A stretch of 64,000 nt of DNA. It comes from Ancylobacter sp. WKF20 (GTDB lineage Bacteria > Pseudomonadota > Alphaproteobacteria > Rhizobiales > Xanthobacteraceae). A program made the position numbers and the translations under genes. The stretch covers positions 744,001 to 808,000 of the forward strand of contig NZ_CP121679.1 of the NCBI RefSeq assembly GCF_029760895.1. The letters run 5' to 3'. Positions 19,011-29,200 of this stretch are shown piece after piece. Under the pieces are notes generated by a model, which was not told the origin of the DNA, made no database searches, and saw only the letters and a program-made list of their open reading frames with translations. Position 1 is the stretch's first letter, and every line of letters starts with the position of its first letter.

Positions 19011-19327
19011 TGGCTGCCAAGATCAAGAAGGGCGACAAGGTCGTCGTACTCGCCGGTCGCGACAAGGGTCGCTCGGGCGAGGTGTTCGAGGTGCTTCCGA
19101 AGGAAGGTACTGCCAAGGTGCGCGGTATCAACCTGGTGAAGCGTCACCAGCGGCAGACGCAGACCCAGGAAGGCGGGATCATCTCCAAGGAGGCTCCCAT
19201 CGACCTGTCGAACATCGCGATTGCCGATCCGAAGGATGGCAAGCCGACCCGCGTCGGTTTCCTTGTGCAGGCTGATGGCACCAAGGTGCGCGTCGCCAAG
19301 CGCTCGGGGGAGAAGATCGATGGCTGA
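19010..19327 (+). CDS. rplX: 50S ribosomal protein L24
   Basis: L24 initiates 50S assembly with L3. It has 105 residues. The start is ATG at 19010 ([20 protein letters not shown]), sharing one base with the rplN stop. The KOW motif ([19 protein letters not shown]) is plain. Its 3' end overlaps rplE by 8 bases. Confidence 0.98.
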   Translation: MAAKIKKGDKVVVLAGRDKGRSGEVFEVLPKEGTAKVRGINLVKRHQRQTQTQEGGIISKEAPIDLSNIAIADPKDGKPTRVGFLVQADGTKVRVAKRSGEKIDG

Positions 19328-19877
19328 GACCAACTACACGCCGCGGATGAAGGCTTTCTACGAGGAAAGCATCCGCAAGCAGATGGTCGAGCAGTTCGGC
19401 TACAAGAACGTCATGGAAGTGCCGGTCATCGAGAAGATCGTCATCAACATGGGCGTTGGCGAAGCGACCGCCGATACCAAGAAGGTGCAGACCGCCGCCG
19501 GCGACCTCGCGCTCATCGCCGGCCAGAAGCCGGTCGTGACCCGCGCCCGCCAGGCGATCTCGAACTTCAAGCTGCGCGAGAACCAGCCGGTCGGCGCGAA
19601 GGTCACCCTGCGCAAGACGCGTATGTACGAGTTCGTTGATCGGCTCGTGAACATCGCTCTTCCCCGCGTGCGTGACTTCCGCGGCCTGAACCCCAAGAGC
19701 TTTGACGGCCGTGGCAACTTCGCCCTCGGCATCAAGGAGCATATCGTGTTCCCGGAGATCAACTACGATAAGGTTGATCAGATGTGGGGCATGGACATCA
19801 TCGTCTGCACGACGGCGAAGACGGACGACGAGGCGCGCGCGCTTCTGAAGGCCTTCAACTTCCCGTTCCGTCAGTAA
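19320..19877 (+). CDS. rplE: 50S ribosomal protein L5
   Basis: L5 binds 5S rRNA and forms bridge B1b with S13. It has 185 residues. The start is ATG at 19320 ([16 protein letters not shown]), inside the end of rplX. Conserved blocks [19 protein letters not shown] and [16 protein letters not shown] are intact. rpsN follows after 57 bp. Confidence 0.99.
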   Translation: MAETNYTPRMKAFYEESIRKQMVEQFGYKNVMEVPVIEKIVINMGVGEATADTKKVQTAAGDLALIAGQKPVVTRARQAISNFKLRENQPVGAKVTLRKTRMYEFVDRLVNIALPRVRDFRGLNPKSFDGRGNFALGIKEHIVFPEINYDKVDQMWGMDIIVCTTAKTDDEARALLKAFNFPFRQ

Positions 19878-19934
19878 GCATCCCCTTCCGGCAGTGGGGC
19901 TACGGCCCCAAACGCGGAGACTAGGAGCAAATTT

Positions 19935-20240
19935 ATGGCCAAGAAGAGCTCGGTCGAAAAGAACGAACATCGCCGGAAGCTCGCCAAGAGCTACGCCGGC
20001 AAGCGTTCGCGTCTCAAGGCCCTGGTGAGCAACAAGGAACTGCCGATCGAGGAGCGCTTCGCCGCGGTCCTCAAGCTCGCGGAACTCCCGCGTAATTCGG
20101 CGAAGGTCCGCATCCGCAATCGTTGCGAGGTGACGGGCCGTCCGCGCGCTTACTATCGCAAGCTGAAGATGAGCCGTATCGCCCTTCGTGAGCTTGGCTC
20201 GCAAGGGCAGATCCCCGGCCTCGTGAAGTCGAGCTGGTGA
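19935..20240 (+). CDS. rpsN: 30S ribosomal protein S14 (zinc-free type)
   Basis: S14 stabilises the 30S head. It has 101 residues, the long form. Only one Cys is present ([16 protein letters not shown]), so the CXXC zinc ribbon of the short form is absent and the protein is zinc-independent. The C-terminal [11 protein letters not shown] is canonical. Confidence 0.98.
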   Translation: MAKKSSVEKNEHRRKLAKSYAGKRSRLKALVSNKELPIEERFAAVLKLAELPRNSAKVRIRNRCEVTGRPRAYYRKLKMSRIALRELGSQGQIPGLVKSSW

Positions 20241-20253
20241 GGAGGGCCTGACC

Positions 20254-20652
20254 ATGTCCACGACTGATCCGATCGGTGATCTCATCACCCGCATCCGCAA
20301 CGCTCAGATGCGCCGCAAGGAAACCGTGCTCACGCCCGGCTCCGTCCTGCGCGCCCGCGTTCTCGACGTGCTGGCCTCTGAAGGCTTCATCCGCGGCTAT
20401 TCCGCGTCTGAGCCGGTCAATGGCCGCACCGAGTTCCAGATCGAGCTGAAGTACTATGACGGCGAGCCGGTGATCCGCGAGATTTCGCGCGTCTCCAAGC
20501 CGGGCCGCCGCGTCTACTCGTCGGTGAAGACCCTTCCCCGCGTCGCCAACGGTCTCGGCGTCGCTGTCGTCTCCACGCCCCAGGGTGTGATGGCGGACCA
20601 CGAAGCCCGCGACAAGAACGTGGGCGGCGAAGTCCTCTTCACGGTCTTCTGA
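20254..20652 (+). CDS. rpsH: 30S ribosomal protein S8
   Basis: S8 binds the central domain of 16S rRNA and is the autogenous repressor of the spc operon in E. coli. It has 132 residues with start [18 protein letters not shown] and C-terminal GGEVLFTVF. Gaps to rpsN and rplF are 13 and 21 bp. Confidence 0.99.
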   Translation: MSTTDPIGDLITRIRNAQMRRKETVLTPGSVLRARVLDVLASEGFIRGYSASEPVNGRTEFQIELKYYDGEPVIREISRVSKPGRRVYSSVKTLPRVANGLGVAVVSTPQGVMADHEARDKNVGGEVLFTVF

Positions 20653-20673
20653 TCGGGGAGGCAGAGAGAGCAC

Positions 20674-21207
20674 ATGTCCAAGATCGGCAAAGCCCCCATC
20701 ACCGTCCCGGCCGGCGTCACCGCCACCGTGGAAGGTCAGACCGTCAAGGTGAAGGGCCCCAAGGGCGCCCTTCAGGTCAACGTCGTCGACGAGATCGACG
20801 TGAAGCTCGAGGCCGGGACGCTCCTGTTCGCGCTGCGTGGCGAGACCAACCGGCACAAGGCGATGTGGGGTCTGTCCCGCACGCTCGTCGCCAATGCCGT
20901 CGAAGGCGTGACCAAGGGCTTCGAGAAGAAGCTCGAGATCACCGGCGTCGGCTATCGCGCCGCTGTGCAGGGCAAGTCGCTCAGCCTGGCCCTCGGTTTC
21001 AGCCACGACGTGAACTATCCGATCCCGGAAGGGATCCAGATCGTCACGCCGAAGCCGACCGAGATCGTGATTTCCGGCATTGACCGCCAGCAGGTTGGTC
21101 AGGTCGCCGCCGAAATTCGCGATTATCGTGGCCCCGAGCCGTACAAGGGCAAGGGCGTCAAGTACGCTGGCGAATTCATCTTCCGCAAGGAAGGCAAGAA
21201 GAAGTAA
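20674..21207 (+). CDS. rplF: 50S ribosomal protein L6
   Basis: L6 lies near the factor-binding region of the 50S subunit. It has 177 residues, with start [15 protein letters not shown] and the C-terminal signature [14 protein letters not shown]. It has the two repeated L6 folds expected for the family. Confidence 0.99.
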   Translation: MSKIGKAPITVPAGVTATVEGQTVKVKGPKGALQVNVVDEIDVKLEAGTLLFALRGETNRHKAMWGLSRTLVANAVEGVTKGFEKKLEITGVGYRAAVQGKSLSLALGFSHDVNYPIPEGIQIVTPKPTEIVISGIDRQQVGQVAAEIRDYRGPEPYKGKGVKYAGEFIFRKEGKKK

Positions 21208-21219
21208 CGGAATCGAACC

Positions 21220-21582
21220 ATGGCTCAGTTCAAGGACGCTACCGAGCGCCGCAAGGCGCGTGTCCGTCGTGCGATCCGCGCGACGGCGAACGGGCGGCCG
21301 CGCCTTTCGGTGCATCGTTCGTCGAAGCACATCTATGCGCAGATCATCGACGATGCGCGCGGCGTCACTCTCGCCGCCGCGTCTTCGCTCGAGAAGGATC
21401 TGCGGGACAGCCTGAAGACCGGCGCGGACGTCGCGGCGGCTCAGGCGATCGGCAAGCTCGTGGCGGAACGCGCCATTGCGGCCGGAGTGAAGGACGTCGT
21501 GTTTGACCGCGGCGCTTTCATTTATCACGGCCGTGTCAAGGCGCTCGCCGATGCCGCCCGCGAGGGCGGCCTCAACTTCTGA
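21220..21582 (+). CDS. rplR: 50S ribosomal protein L18
   Basis: L18 binds 5S rRNA with L5. It has 120 residues with a basic N-terminus ([13 protein letters not shown]) and the conserved [18 protein letters not shown] and [24 protein letters not shown] blocks. It lies 12 bp after rplF. Confidence 0.99.
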   Translation: MAQFKDATERRKARVRRAIRATANGRPRLSVHRSSKHIYAQIIDDARGVTLAAASSLEKDLRDSLKTGADVAAAQAIGKLVAERAIAAGVKDVVFDRGAFIYHGRVKALADAAREGGLNF

Positions 21583-21624
21583 GATCACGAGCGGGATCCC
21601 CCGCAGAACGACGAGGATAAGATC

Positions 21625-22176
21625 ATGGCTCGTGAACGTGAGCGTGAACGCGAGGATCGCGACAACACGTTCGTGGACAAGCTGGTCCACATCAACCGTG
21701 TCGCGAAGGTTGTGAAGGGTGGCCGTCGCTTCGGCTTCGCCGCCCTGGTTGTGGTCGGCGACCAGAAGGGTCGCGTCGGCTTCGGCCACGGTAAGGCCCG
21801 TGAAGTGCCGGAAGCCATCCGCAAGGCCACGGAAGCCGCCAAGCGCGCGCTGATCCGCGTGCCGCTGCGCGAGGGCCGGACCCTGCACCACGACGTGCAT
21901 GGGCATCACGGCGCCGGCAAGGTGATCCTGCGTGCGGCTCCGGCCGGTACGGGCATCATCGCGGGCGGCCCGATGCGCGCTGTCTTCGAGACGCTCGGCA
22001 TGCAGGACGTGGTGGCGAAGTCGTTCGGCTCGTCCAACCCGTACAACATGGTTCGGGCGACCTTCGATGCGCTGAAGAACCAGGACAGCCCGCGTCTGGT
22101 GGCTGCCCGCCGTAGCCTCAAGGTGTCGCAGCTTCAGTCGCGCCGTCGTGTCGACGACGCCGAAGCGACCGACTGA
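21625..22176 (+). CDS. rpsE: 30S ribosomal protein S5
   Basis: S5 acts in mRNA entry and decoding accuracy. It has 183 residues, starting [12 protein letters not shown]. The spectinomycin-contact loop region ([21 protein letters not shown]) shows no obvious resistance deletion. The Ser/Gly-rich [21 protein letters not shown] C-terminal block is present. rpmD follows after 26 bp. Confidence 0.99.
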   Translation: MAREREREREDRDNTFVDKLVHINRVAKVVKGGRRFGFAALVVVGDQKGRVGFGHGKAREVPEAIRKATEAAKRALIRVPLREGRTLHHDVHGHHGAGKVILRAAPAGTGIIAGGPMRAVFETLGMQDVVAKSFGSSNPYNMVRATFDALKNQDSPRLVAARRSLKVSQLQSRRRVDDAEATD

Positions 22177-22202
22177 CGCCCTGAAAGGTAGTGGAGCTTA
22201 TC

Positions 22203-22394
22203 ATGGCGAAGACCACCAATACGGTCACGGTCGAGCAGACCGGCAGCCCGATCCGCCGCCCCGGCGCGCAGCGGGCGACCCTCATCGGCCTCGGCCTCAA
22301 CAAGCTCGGGCGTCGTTCGACGCTCGAAGACACCCCGGCGGTGCGTGGCATGATCTTCAAGGTTCGCCACCTCGTCCGCGTCGTCGAAGCGTGA
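22203..22394 (+). CDS. rpmD: 50S ribosomal protein L30
   Basis: L30 is a small 50S protein. It has 63 residues with the signature [27 protein letters not shown] split over the N-terminal half and [15 protein letters not shown] at the end. The start is ATG at 22203 (MAKTTN); an in-frame GTG at 22191 would add four residues. Confidence 0.97.
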   Translation: MAKTTNTVTVEQTGSPIRRPGAQRATLIGLGLNKLGRRSTLEDTPAVRGMIFKVRHLVRVVEA

Positions 22395-22416
22395 CGGCGT
22401 CGAAGGAGACAGGGCG

Positions 22417-22908
22417 ATGAGCAACCTGAACGACATCAAGGACAATGCCGGCTCGCGCAAGAAGCGGATGCGCGTCGGTCGCGGCATCGGCTCCGGCAAG
22501 GGCAAGACCGGCGGTCGTGGCGTGAAGGGTCAGACCTCGCGCACCGGCGTCGCCATCAAGGGCTTCGAAGGCGGCCAGATGCCGATCCATCGTCGCCTGC
22601 CCAAGCGCGGCTTCCACAACATCTTCGCGCTGGATTGGAACGAGGTTTCCCTCGGCCGCATCCAGACCGCGCTCGATGCTGGCAAGCTCGACGCCAAGGC
22701 GACGATCACCCAGGCGGCGCTGGTCGAGGCGGGCGTTCTGCGCCGCGTCAAGGCGGGCGTGCGCGTGCTCGGTTCTGGCGAGCTGACGGCCAAGGTCACC
22801 CTCGAAGTGGCGCACGCCACCAAGTCGGCGGTCGAGGCAATCGAGAAGGCCGGCGGCAAGGTGACGCTTCTCGCGTCCAAGGCCGAGGCTGGCGAAACGG
22901 CGGCCTGA
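22417..22908 (+). CDS. rplO: 50S ribosomal protein L15
   Basis: L15 is a late-assembling 50S protein with a long basic glycine-rich N-terminal arm ([22 protein letters not shown]). It has 163 residues. The conserved [17 protein letters not shown] block is present. It lies 22 bp after rpmD and 55 bp before secY. Confidence 0.99.
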   Translation: MSNLNDIKDNAGSRKKRMRVGRGIGSGKGKTGGRGVKGQTSRTGVAIKGFEGGQMPIHRRLPKRGFHNIFALDWNEVSLGRIQTALDAGKLDAKATITQAALVEAGVLRRVKAGVRVLGSGELTAKVTLEVAHATKSAVEAIEKAGGKVTLLASKAEAGETAA

Positions 22909-22963
22909 CGCTTAAGTCAGGCCTACCGATCTTTTCAGGGCACAGTCGAGGGAGCGAAGCCCC

Positions 22964-24295
22964 ATGGCCTCGGCAGCAGAACAGCTCGCGGCAAACCTCA
23001 ATTTCGGTGCTCTGGCAAAAGCCGACGAACTCAAGAAGCGCATCTGGTTCACACTGGGTGCGCTTCTCGTGTATCGGCTGGGCACCTATATTCCGATGCC
23101 CGGGATCAATCCCGACGCGCTCGCGGACGTCTTCAAGACGGCGCAGCAGGGCATCATCGGCCTCTTCAACATGTTCTCGGGCGGCGCGGTCTCGCGCATG
23201 GCGATCTTCGCCCTGAACATCATGCCGTACATCTCCGCCTCCATCATCATTCAGCTCCTCACCACCGTCTCCCCGACGCTGGAAGCGCTGAAGAAGGAAG
23301 GCGAGGCGGGCCGCAAGACCATCAACCAGTACACGCGCTACCTCACCGTGGTGCTCGCCGTGTTCCAGTCCTACGGCATCGCCGTCGGCCTTGAAGGCTC
23401 GGGCGCGGTCGTGGCGGATCCCGGCTGGTTCTTCCGCATCTCGACCGTCATCACCCTCACGGGCGGCACGATGTTCCTGATGTGGCTGGGCGAGCAGATC
23501 ACCTCGCGCGGCATCGGCAACGGCATCTCGCTGATCATCTTCGCCGGTATCGTGGCGGAGCTGCCCTCGGCGATCGCCAACACGCTGGAACTCGGCCGCC
23601 AGGGCGCGATCTCGACCGGCCTCGTGCTGGCGGTGATCCTGATGGCCGCCGCGGTCATCATGTTCATCGTGTTCATGGAGCGGGCCCAGCGCCGGCTGCT
23701 GATCCAGTACCCGAAGCGCCAGGTTGGCAATAAGGTGTATGAGGGCCAGTCCTCGCACCTGCCGCTGAAGCTGAACACCTCGGGTGTCATCCCGCCGATC
23801 TTCGCCTCCTCGCTGCTGCTCATCCCGACCACGGTCGCGAGCTTCATGCAGGGGCAGGGGCCCGGCTGGCTGACCACGGTGACCACGCTCATCGGTCACG
23901 GCCAGCCGCTGTTCATGCTGCTCTATGTGCTGCTGATCGTGTTCTTCTGCTTCTTCTACACGGCCATCGTGTTCAATCCGGCGGAGACGGCGGACAATCT
24001 GAAGAAGCATGGCGGCTTCATCCCCGGCATCCGTCCGGGCGAGCGTACCGCCGAGTACATCGACTATGTGCTGACTCGCATCACCGTCATCGGTGCGGCT
24101 TACCTTGCGATCGTCTGCTTGTTCCCCGAGATTCTCATCTCGTACGCAGCGGTGCCCTTCTACTTCGGCGGCACCTCCCTGCTCATCGTGGTGAGCGTGA
24201 CCATGGATACCGTGGCACAGGTTCAGGGGCACCTGCTGGCGCATCAATATGAGGGTCTGGTCAAGAAGGCCAAGCTCAAGGGGAAGCGTCGATGA
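22964..24295 (+). CDS. secY: SecY preprotein translocase subunit
   Basis: Core pore of the Sec translocon in the inner membrane. It has 443 residues and about ten hydrophobic segments. The plug and TM2 region (IPMPGINPD ... [25 protein letters not shown]) and the cytosolic loop ([21 protein letters not shown]) are canonical. The stop codon overlaps the adk ATG by 4 bases, so the two are translationally coupled, as in many relatives. Confidence 0.99.
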   Translation: MASAAEQLAANLNFGALAKADELKKRIWFTLGALLVYRLGTYIPMPGINPDALADVFKTAQQGIIGLFNMFSGGAVSRMAIFALNIMPYISASIIIQLLTTVSPTLEALKKEGEAGRKTINQYTRYLTVVLAVFQSYGIAVGLEGSGAVVADPGWFFRISTVITLTGGTMFLMWLGEQITSRGIGNGISLIIFAGIVAELPSAIANTLELGRQGAISTGLVLAVILMAAAVIMFIVFMERAQRRLLIQYPKRQVGNKVYEGQSSHLPLKLNTSGVIPPIFASSLLLIPTTVASFMQGQGPGWLTTVTTLIGHGQPLFMLLYVLLIVFFCFFYTAIVFNPAETADNLKKHGGFIPGIRPGERTAEYIDYVLTRITVIGAAYLAIVCLFPEILISYAAVPFYFGGTSLLIVVSVTMDTVAQVQGHLLAHQYEGLVKKAKLKGKRR

Positions 24296-24876
24296 GGTTG
24301 ATACTGCTCGGACCGCCGGGTGCCGGCAAGGGCACCCAGGCGCAGCGCCTGGTGGCACGCTACGGCATCGTGCAGCTGTCCACGGGTGACATGCTGCGCG
24401 AGGCGGTTCGGGACGGCACGCCGATCGGCCTCAAGGCCAAGGCGGTGATGGATGCCGGCAAGCTGGTGTCCGATGACATCGTCATCGGCATCATCTCCGA
24501 CCGAATCGACCAGGCGGACTGCGCCAACGGGTTCATCCTCGATGGCTTTCCGCGGACCGTCGCCCAGGCCGAGGCGCTCGACGGCATCCTTGCCGAGAAG
24601 GGCCTGAAGCTCGACGCCGTGATCGAGTTCAAGGTTGACCAGGACAAGCTGGTCGACCGCATCCTGCAGCGGGCGCGCGAGACCGCCGCCCGCGGGGAGC
24701 CGGTCCGCAAGGATGACGACCCGGAGATCTTCAAGACCCGGCTCGCCGCCTTCAATCGCGATACCGCGGTCGTCGCTCCCTACTATGCGGAGCGCGGCCT
24801 GCTCACGGCGGTTGATGGCATGAAGCCGATCGACGAGGTGTCCGAGGCTATCGCCGGGCTGCTCGAGACCGTCTAG
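24292..24876 (+). CDS. adk: Adenylate kinase, short-lid form
   Basis: Converts ATP and AMP to two ADP. It has 194 residues against 214 in E. coli. The P-loop [10 protein letters not shown] starts near residue 6, and [11 protein letters not shown] marks the NMP side. After the [27 protein letters not shown] segment the protein goes straight to the C-terminal core, so the long LID domain and its zinc ligands are absent. This is the short-type adenylate kinase. It is coupled to secY and precedes the alpha set by 183 bp; map and infA do not intervene. Confidence 0.98.
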   Translation: MRLILLGPPGAGKGTQAQRLVARYGIVQLSTGDMLREAVRDGTPIGLKAKAVMDAGKLVSDDIVIGIISDRIDQADCANGFILDGFPRTVAQAEALDGILAEKGLKLDAVIEFKVDQDKLVDRILQRARETAARGEPVRKDDDPEIFKTRLAAFNRDTAVVAPYYAERGLLTAVDGMKPIDEVSEAIAGLLETV

Positions 24877-24890
24877 ATCATCCGTGCGGC

Positions 24891-24919
24891 TTGACAGGGC
24901 GAGTGAATCGCCCTATGAG
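24891..24919 (+). promoter_or_regulatory. Promoter of the alpha set (rpsM-rpsK-rpoA-rplQ)
   Basis: TTGACA at 24891-24896 and TATGAG at 24914-24919 are separated by 17 bp, a near-consensus vegetative promoter. The spacer holds an inverted repeat AGGGCGA/TCGCCCT (24896-24902 and 24908-24914). Confidence 0.7.
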
Positions 24920-24941
24920 CCGCGCTTCACTTAATCGGGTG

Positions 24942-24975
24942 CCGCGCATCGACATCATTCAGTGATGTCGCGCGG
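24942..24975 (+). promoter_or_regulatory. Stem-loop in the rpsM leader
   Basis: CCGCGC (24942-24947) pairs with GCGCGG (24970-24975), and GACATCA (24951-24957) with TGATGTC (24963-24969) around loop TTCAG, with a 3-base bulge. It would lie in the 5' leader about 85 nt before rpsM. A protein-binding control site is possible but not shown. Confidence 0.5.
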
Positions 24976-25059
24976 TCTCGTGCGTATCTCCGCAGGGGCC
25001 GGGCTCCACCGGACGCGGGGTCATCTTCCGGCTTGCCGGACTCACATGGAGAAGCCGTC

Positions 25060-25428
25060 GTGGCTCGTATTGCAGGCGTAAACATTCCGACCAACAAGCG
25101 CGTCATCATCGCGCTTCAGTACATTCACGGCATCGGCCCGAAGTTTGCGGCCGAGATCGTCGACAAGGTCGGCATCGCCGCCGACCGTCGCGTGAACCAG
25201 CTCTCCGACCAGGAAGTGCTGCAGATCCGCGAGACCATCGACCGCGACTACATTGTCGAGGGCGATCTGCGCCGTGAAGTGTCGATGAACATCAAGCGTC
25301 TGATGGATCTCGGCTGCTACCGTGGCCTGCGTCACCGTCGTGGCCTTCCGGTCCGCGGCCAGCGCACGCACACCAATGCCCGCACCCGCAAGGGTCCGGC
25401 CAAGCCGATCGCCGGCAAGAAGAAGTGA
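25060..25428 (+). CDS. rpsM: 30S ribosomal protein S13
   Basis: S13 is in the 30S head, contacting the P-site tRNA and L5. It has 122 residues. The start is GTG at 25060 ([14 protein letters not shown]), the family N-terminus; an in-frame TTG at 25033 would add nine residues. The C-terminal [17 protein letters not shown] motif is intact. It opens the alpha set behind its own promoter and is followed by two hairpins before rpsK. Confidence 0.98.
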   Translation: MARIAGVNIPTNKRVIIALQYIHGIGPKFAAEIVDKVGIAADRRVNQLSDQEVLQIRETIDRDYIVEGDLRREVSMNIKRLMDLGCYRGLRHRRGLPVRGQRTHTNARTRKGPAKPIAGKKK

Positions 25429-25431
25429 TCG

Positions 25432-25453
25432 GGCGGGCTTCGGCCCGCCTTTT
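25432..25453 (+). terminator. Terminator-like hairpin between rpsM and rpsK
   Basis: GGCGGGC-TTCG-GCCCGCC is followed by TTTT, 3 bp after the rpsM stop. A second 8-bp stem (25458-25465 with 25470-25477) follows, then TCGTTTCGTTT. An intrinsic terminator here would cut expression of rpsK, rpoA and rplQ unless read through or relieved by an internal promoter. Confidence 0.65.
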
Positions 25454-25542
25454 CGTGCCGGCGCGCCCGCGCGCCGGTCGTTTCGTTTGTACATTGTCCC
25501 GAGCGCCTGGAATAACGGGCGCGCCTGAAGGATCCGAGGTCC

Positions 25543-25932
25543 ATGGCCAAAGAAGCTACCCGCGTTAAGCGCCGCGAGCGCAAGAACATCGCCTCCGGCG
25601 TCGCGCATGTGAACGCGTCGTTCAACAACACCATGATCACGATCACCGACGCCCAGGGCAACACGATTTCGTGGTCCTCGGCCGGTGCCATGGGCTTCAA
25701 GGGTTCGCGCAAGTCCACGCCGTATGCGGCGCAGGTTGCCGCCGAAGATTGCGCCCGCAAGGCTGCCGAGCACGGCATGCGCACCATCGAGGTCGAGGTG
25801 TCGGGCCCCGGTTCGGGTCGCGAGTCGGCTCTGCGCGCCTTCCAGGCCGCCGGGTTCACCGTGACGTCGATCCGCGACGTGACCCCGATCCCGCACAATG
25901 GTTGCCGTCCGCGCAAGCGTCGGCGCGTCTGA
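25543..25932 (+). CDS. rpsK: 30S ribosomal protein S11
   Basis: S11 forms the platform of the 30S subunit near the mRNA exit. It has 129 residues with [19 protein letters not shown] and the C-terminal [18 protein letters not shown]. It lies 114 bp after rpsM. Weak promoter-like elements (TTGTAC near 25487, AATAAC near 25511) lie upstream. rpsD, which follows rpsK in E. coli, is absent here. Confidence 0.99.
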   Translation: MAKEATRVKRRERKNIASGVAHVNASFNNTMITITDAQGNTISWSSAGAMGFKGSRKSTPYAAQVAAEDCARKAAEHGMRTIEVEVSGPGSGRESALRAFQAAGFTVTSIRDVTPIPHNGCRPRKRRRV

Positions 25933-26062
25933 CGCTGTTTAACTGCGGCGGCGCGTCCCGCGCCGCAACAGCCGCTGCGTTTGGCATTCCCTCCCGGTGT
26001 TGGCCGGGGATGGTGTCGGCGGGTTGAATTCCCGAGGCACTGTCGAAAGCAAGGGTGACGTC

Positions 26063-27079
26063 GTGATTCAGAAGAATTGGCAAGAGCTGATCAAGCCCGA
26101 GAAGCTCGAAGTTTTGGTCGGCAGCGATCCGAAACGCCTTGCGACCGTGGTCGCCGAGCCGCTGGAGCGTGGCTTCGGCCTGACGCTCGGCAATGCGCTG
26201 CGTCGCATCCTGCTCTCCTCGCTGCAGGGCGCTGCGGTCACCTCCGTGCACATTGACGGCGTGCTCCACGAGTTCTCGTCGATCCCCGGCGTGCGCGAGG
26301 ACGTGACCGACATCGTGCTCAACATCAAGGACATCGCCATCAAGATGGCGGGCGATGGTCCCAAGCGCATGGTGGTGAAGAAGCAGGGTCCGGGCATCGT
26401 CACCGCCGGTGACATCCAGACCGTCGGCGACGTGCAGGTGCTGAACCCCGAGCTGGTTCTGTGCACGCTGGACGACGGCGCCGAGATCCGCATGGAGTTC
26501 ACGGTCGACACCGGCAAGGGCTATGTTGCCGCCGACCGCAACCGCCCCGAGGACGCGCCGATCGGTCTCATTCCGGTCGACAGCCTGTACTCGCCGGTGA
26601 AGAAGGTCTCCTACAAGGTCGAGAACACCCGTGAGGGTCAGATCCTCGACTATGACAAGCTGACCCTGACGATCGAGACCAACGGCTCGGTCGCTCCCGA
26701 GGACGCGCTGGCTTACGCCGCCCGCATCCTGCAGGACCAGCTCGAGATCTTCGTGAACTTCGAGGAGCCCAAGCGCGAGGCCGAGAGCCCCGCGATGCAG
26801 GAGCTGCCCTTCAACCCGGCGCTGCTGAAGAAGGTGGACGAGCTCGAACTCTCCGTCCGCTCCGCGAACTGCCTGAAGAACGACAACATCGTCTATATCG
26901 GCGACCTGATCCAGAAGACCGAGGCGGAGATGCTCCGTACCCCGAACTTCGGCCGCAAGTCGCTGAACGAGATCAAGGAAGTGCTCGCCAGCATGGGCCT
27001 GCATCTCGGCATGGAAGTGCCGGGCTGGCCGCCGGAGAACATCGAGGATCTCGCCAAGCGGTTCGAAGATCACTACTGA
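26063..27079 (+). CDS. rpoA: RNA polymerase alpha subunit
   Basis: Alpha dimerises to nucleate RNA polymerase assembly and contacts UP elements and activators. It has 338 residues. The start is GTG at 26063 ([16 protein letters not shown]). The N-terminal domain carries [22 protein letters not shown]. The C-terminal domain from about residue 250 carries the DNA-contact Arg266 in [11 protein letters not shown], matching E. coli Arg265. A GC hairpin (25948-25966) lies in the 130-bp gap upstream. Confidence 0.99.
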   Translation: MIQKNWQELIKPEKLEVLVGSDPKRLATVVAEPLERGFGLTLGNALRRILLSSLQGAAVTSVHIDGVLHEFSSIPGVREDVTDIVLNIKDIAIKMAGDGPKRMVVKKQGPGIVTAGDIQTVGDVQVLNPELVLCTLDDGAEIRMEFTVDTGKGYVAADRNRPEDAPIGLIPVDSLYSPVKKVSYKVENTREGQILDYDKLTLTIETNGSVAPEDALAYAARILQDQLEIFVNFEEPKREAESPAMQELPFNPALLKKVDELELSVRSANCLKNDNIVYIGDLIQKTEAEMLRTPNFGRKSLNEIKEVLASMGLHLGMEVPGWPPENIEDLAKRFEDHY

Positions 27080-27166
27080 GCCACGTCTACTTCGTCTTTT
27101 ACGCGGCGTTCGAGCCGTCACATTCACCCTTCGGCTCGAAAGCCGCCGTACGACAGGATACTCGCC

Positions 27167-27592
27167 ATGAACCACGGCAAAGCCTATCGCCGGTTCAACC
27201 GGACCGCAGAGCACCGCAAGGCCATGTTTGCCAATATGGCCCAGGCGCTCATCACCCACGAGCAGATCGTCACCACCCTGCCCAAGGCGAAGGATCTTCG
27301 CCCGGTGGTGGAGAAGCTGATCACCCTCGGCAAGCGCGGCGGCCTCCATGCCCGCCGTCAGGCGATCGCGGAAGTTCGCGACGTCGCCGTCGTGCGCAAG
27401 CTCTTCGACGTCATCGGCCCGCGCTACAAGGAGCGCAACGGCGGCTACACCCGCATCATCAAGGCGGGCTTCCGCCACGGTGATTCGGCCGCCATCGCCG
27501 TGATCGAGCTGGTCGACCGCGACGAGAGCGCCAAGGGCGCCGCCGACCTCGCCCGCCACGAGGCGGCCAAGGCTGAGAACGCCGCGGCCTGA
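27167..27592 (+). CDS. rplQ: 50S ribosomal protein L17
   Basis: L17 is near the tunnel exit. It has 141 residues with the signature [24 protein letters not shown] split across the start, and an Ala/Glu-rich tail. It is the last gene of the alpha set. The 87-bp gap before it holds a long inverted repeat (TTCGAGCCG at 27109 with CGGCTCGAA at 27132, extended by GCGGC/GCCGC). Confidence 0.98.
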   Translation: MNHGKAYRRFNRTAEHRKAMFANMAQALITHEQIVTTLPKAKDLRPVVEKLITLGKRGGLHARRQAIAEVRDVAVVRKLFDVIGPRYKERNGGYTRIIKAGFRHGDSAAIAVIELVDRDESAKGAADLARHEAAKAENAAA

Positions 27593-27619
27593 GCCCGGCT
27601 TTTTCCAGCGACACGATCG

Positions 27620-27646
27620 GGGCGGCTTCGGCCGCCCTTTTCTTTT
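27620..27646 (+). terminator. rplQ terminator
   Basis: GGGCGGC-TTCG-GCCGCCC is followed by TTTTCTTTT, 27 bp after the rplQ stop. It closes the ribosomal cluster. Confidence 0.9.
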
Positions 27647-27707
27647 GCGCGGCGGGCGCACGCGCCTACCCTTTTTCCGCCGCCTCGGGAGGGCTATATC
27701 TCGGGTC

Positions 27708-29195
27708 ATGATGCGCACCCGCTCTCTCCTTCTCGCCAGCTTGTTTCTCGCCGCCAGTCTCGGGCCGATGCACGCGCAGGTGCCGGCGGGATCGCCCGCC
27801 GCCGCGCAGCCGGCGCCGCCCATGCCGATGCCGGTTCAGCCGGCTGGGCCGCGCGTGCCGGCCTCGCGCGCCGAGATCGGGCTGAGCTTCGCCCCCGTGG
27901 TGGCGAAGACGGCGCCGGCCATCGTCAATGTCTACGCGATGCGCGCGGTCCAGACCCGGCGCGGCGCCTCGCTGCTCGAAGACCCGTTCTTCCGCCGCTT
28001 CTTCGGCGCGCCGGACGGGCCGGGCTTCGGTGGCCCGAGCGAGCGCATCCAGCGGGCGCTGGGGTCGGGCGTGATCGTCGATCCCTCAGGCCTCGTCGTC
28101 ACCAATAACCACGTCATCGAGGGGGCCGACGAGGTCCGCGTGGCGCTGGCCGACAAGCGCGAATTCGACGCCGAGATCCTGCTGCGCGACCCGCGCACCG
28201 ATCTCGCCGTGCTGAAGCTCAAGGGCGGGAAGGGGGCTTTCCCCTCCGTCGTTCTGGGCTCGTCGGATGATCTGCTGGTCGGCGACATCGTGCTCGCCAT
28301 CGGCAACCCGTTCGGTGTCGGCCAGACGGTGACGCAGGGCATCGTCTCGGCGCTCGCCCGCACGCAGGTCGGGATCACCGACTACCAGTTCTTCATCCAG
28401 ACCGACGCGGCGATCAATCCCGGCAATTCCGGTGGCGCGCTGGTGGATGGCGCGGGCCGCGTGGTCGGCATCAACACCGCGATCTTCTCCCGGTCCGGCG
28501 GCTCGCAGGGCATCGGCTTCGCCATTCCCGCCGACATGGTGCGCGTCGTGCTGCAATCGGCGCTGAGCGGGGGCACCTCGGTGCGCCGCCCGTGGCTCGG
28601 CGCGACGCTGCAGTCGGTCAATCAGGACATCGCCGACAGCCTCGATCTCGCCCGTCCCGTTGGCTCGCTGGTGCAGACCGTGCGACCGGGCAGCCCGGCG
28701 GAAAAGGGCGGCCTGCGCGTCGGCGACCTCATTGTCGGCGTCGCCGGTCAGGAAGTCGACGACCCCGATGCCTTCGGCTACCGCTTCGCCACCCGCCCGC
28801 TCGGTGGCAGCGTGGCGGTAACGGTCGTCCGTCAGGGCAAGGAGCTGACCCTGCAGATCCCGCTCCAGCCGGCGCCCGAGAGCACGCCGCGCGAGGAGGT
28901 GACGGTGACCAACCGCTCGCCGCTCGGCGGCGCCACGGTGGTGAACCTGTCGCCCGCCGTCGCCGAGGAGTTGCGCACTGTCGAGGCGGAAAGTGGCGTC
29001 GTCGTGCTGGCGATCGTCGACGGCTCGCCGGCGGAGATGACCAATCTGCGCGCGGGCGATGTGATCCTTGAGGTGAACGGCGTGAAGATCACCCGCACGG
29101 CCGATCTGGTGCGGGTCACCGGCCAGCCGGCGCGGGTGTGGCGCATCACCCTCCAGCGCGGCGGGCGCACGCTCACCGCCATGCTGCCGGGTTGA
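27708..29195 (+). CDS. DegP/HtrA-like periplasmic serine protease
   Basis: Trypsin-like protease of the Do/HtrA group, acting on misfolded envelope proteins. The 495 residues start with a signal peptide ([24 protein letters not shown]) and a Pro/Ala-rich linker. The triad is visible: His in [12 protein letters not shown], Asp in [11 protein letters not shown] and Ser in [12 protein letters not shown]. Two PDZ domains follow, at about residues 285-385 and 400-490. The start is one of two adjacent ATG codons (27708 or 27711). The end overlaps the region of the rarA start, suggesting coupling. The exact orthologue (DegP, DegQ or DegS type) is not resolved. Confidence 0.9.
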   Translation: MMRTRSLLLASLFLAASLGPMHAQVPAGSPAAAQPAPPMPMPVQPAGPRVPASRAEIGLSFAPVVAKTAPAIVNVYAMRAVQTRRGASLLEDPFFRRFFGAPDGPGFGGPSERIQRALGSGVIVDPSGLVVTNNHVIEGADEVRVALADKREFDAEILLRDPRTDLAVLKLKGGKGAFPSVVLGSSDDLLVGDIVLAIGNPFGVGQTVTQGIVSALARTQVGITDYQFFIQTDAAINPGNSGGALVDGAGRVVGINTAIFSRSGGSQGIGFAIPADMVRVVLQSALSGGTSVRRPWLGATLQSVNQDIADSLDLARPVGSLVQTVRPGSPAEKGGLRVGDLIVGVAGQEVDDPDAFGYRFATRPLGGSVAVTVVRQGKELTLQIPLQPAPESTPREEVTVTNRSPLGGATVVNLSPAVAEELRTVEAESGVVVLAIVDGSPAEMTNLRAGDVILEVNGVKITRTADLVRVTGQPARVWRITLQRGGRTLTAMLPG

Positions 29196-29200
29196 CGGCG

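Noticed and set aside
22796..24358. 520-codon minus-strand frame opposite secY
   Set aside because: His/Asp/Gly/Arg-rich shadow translation of a certain membrane protein gene.
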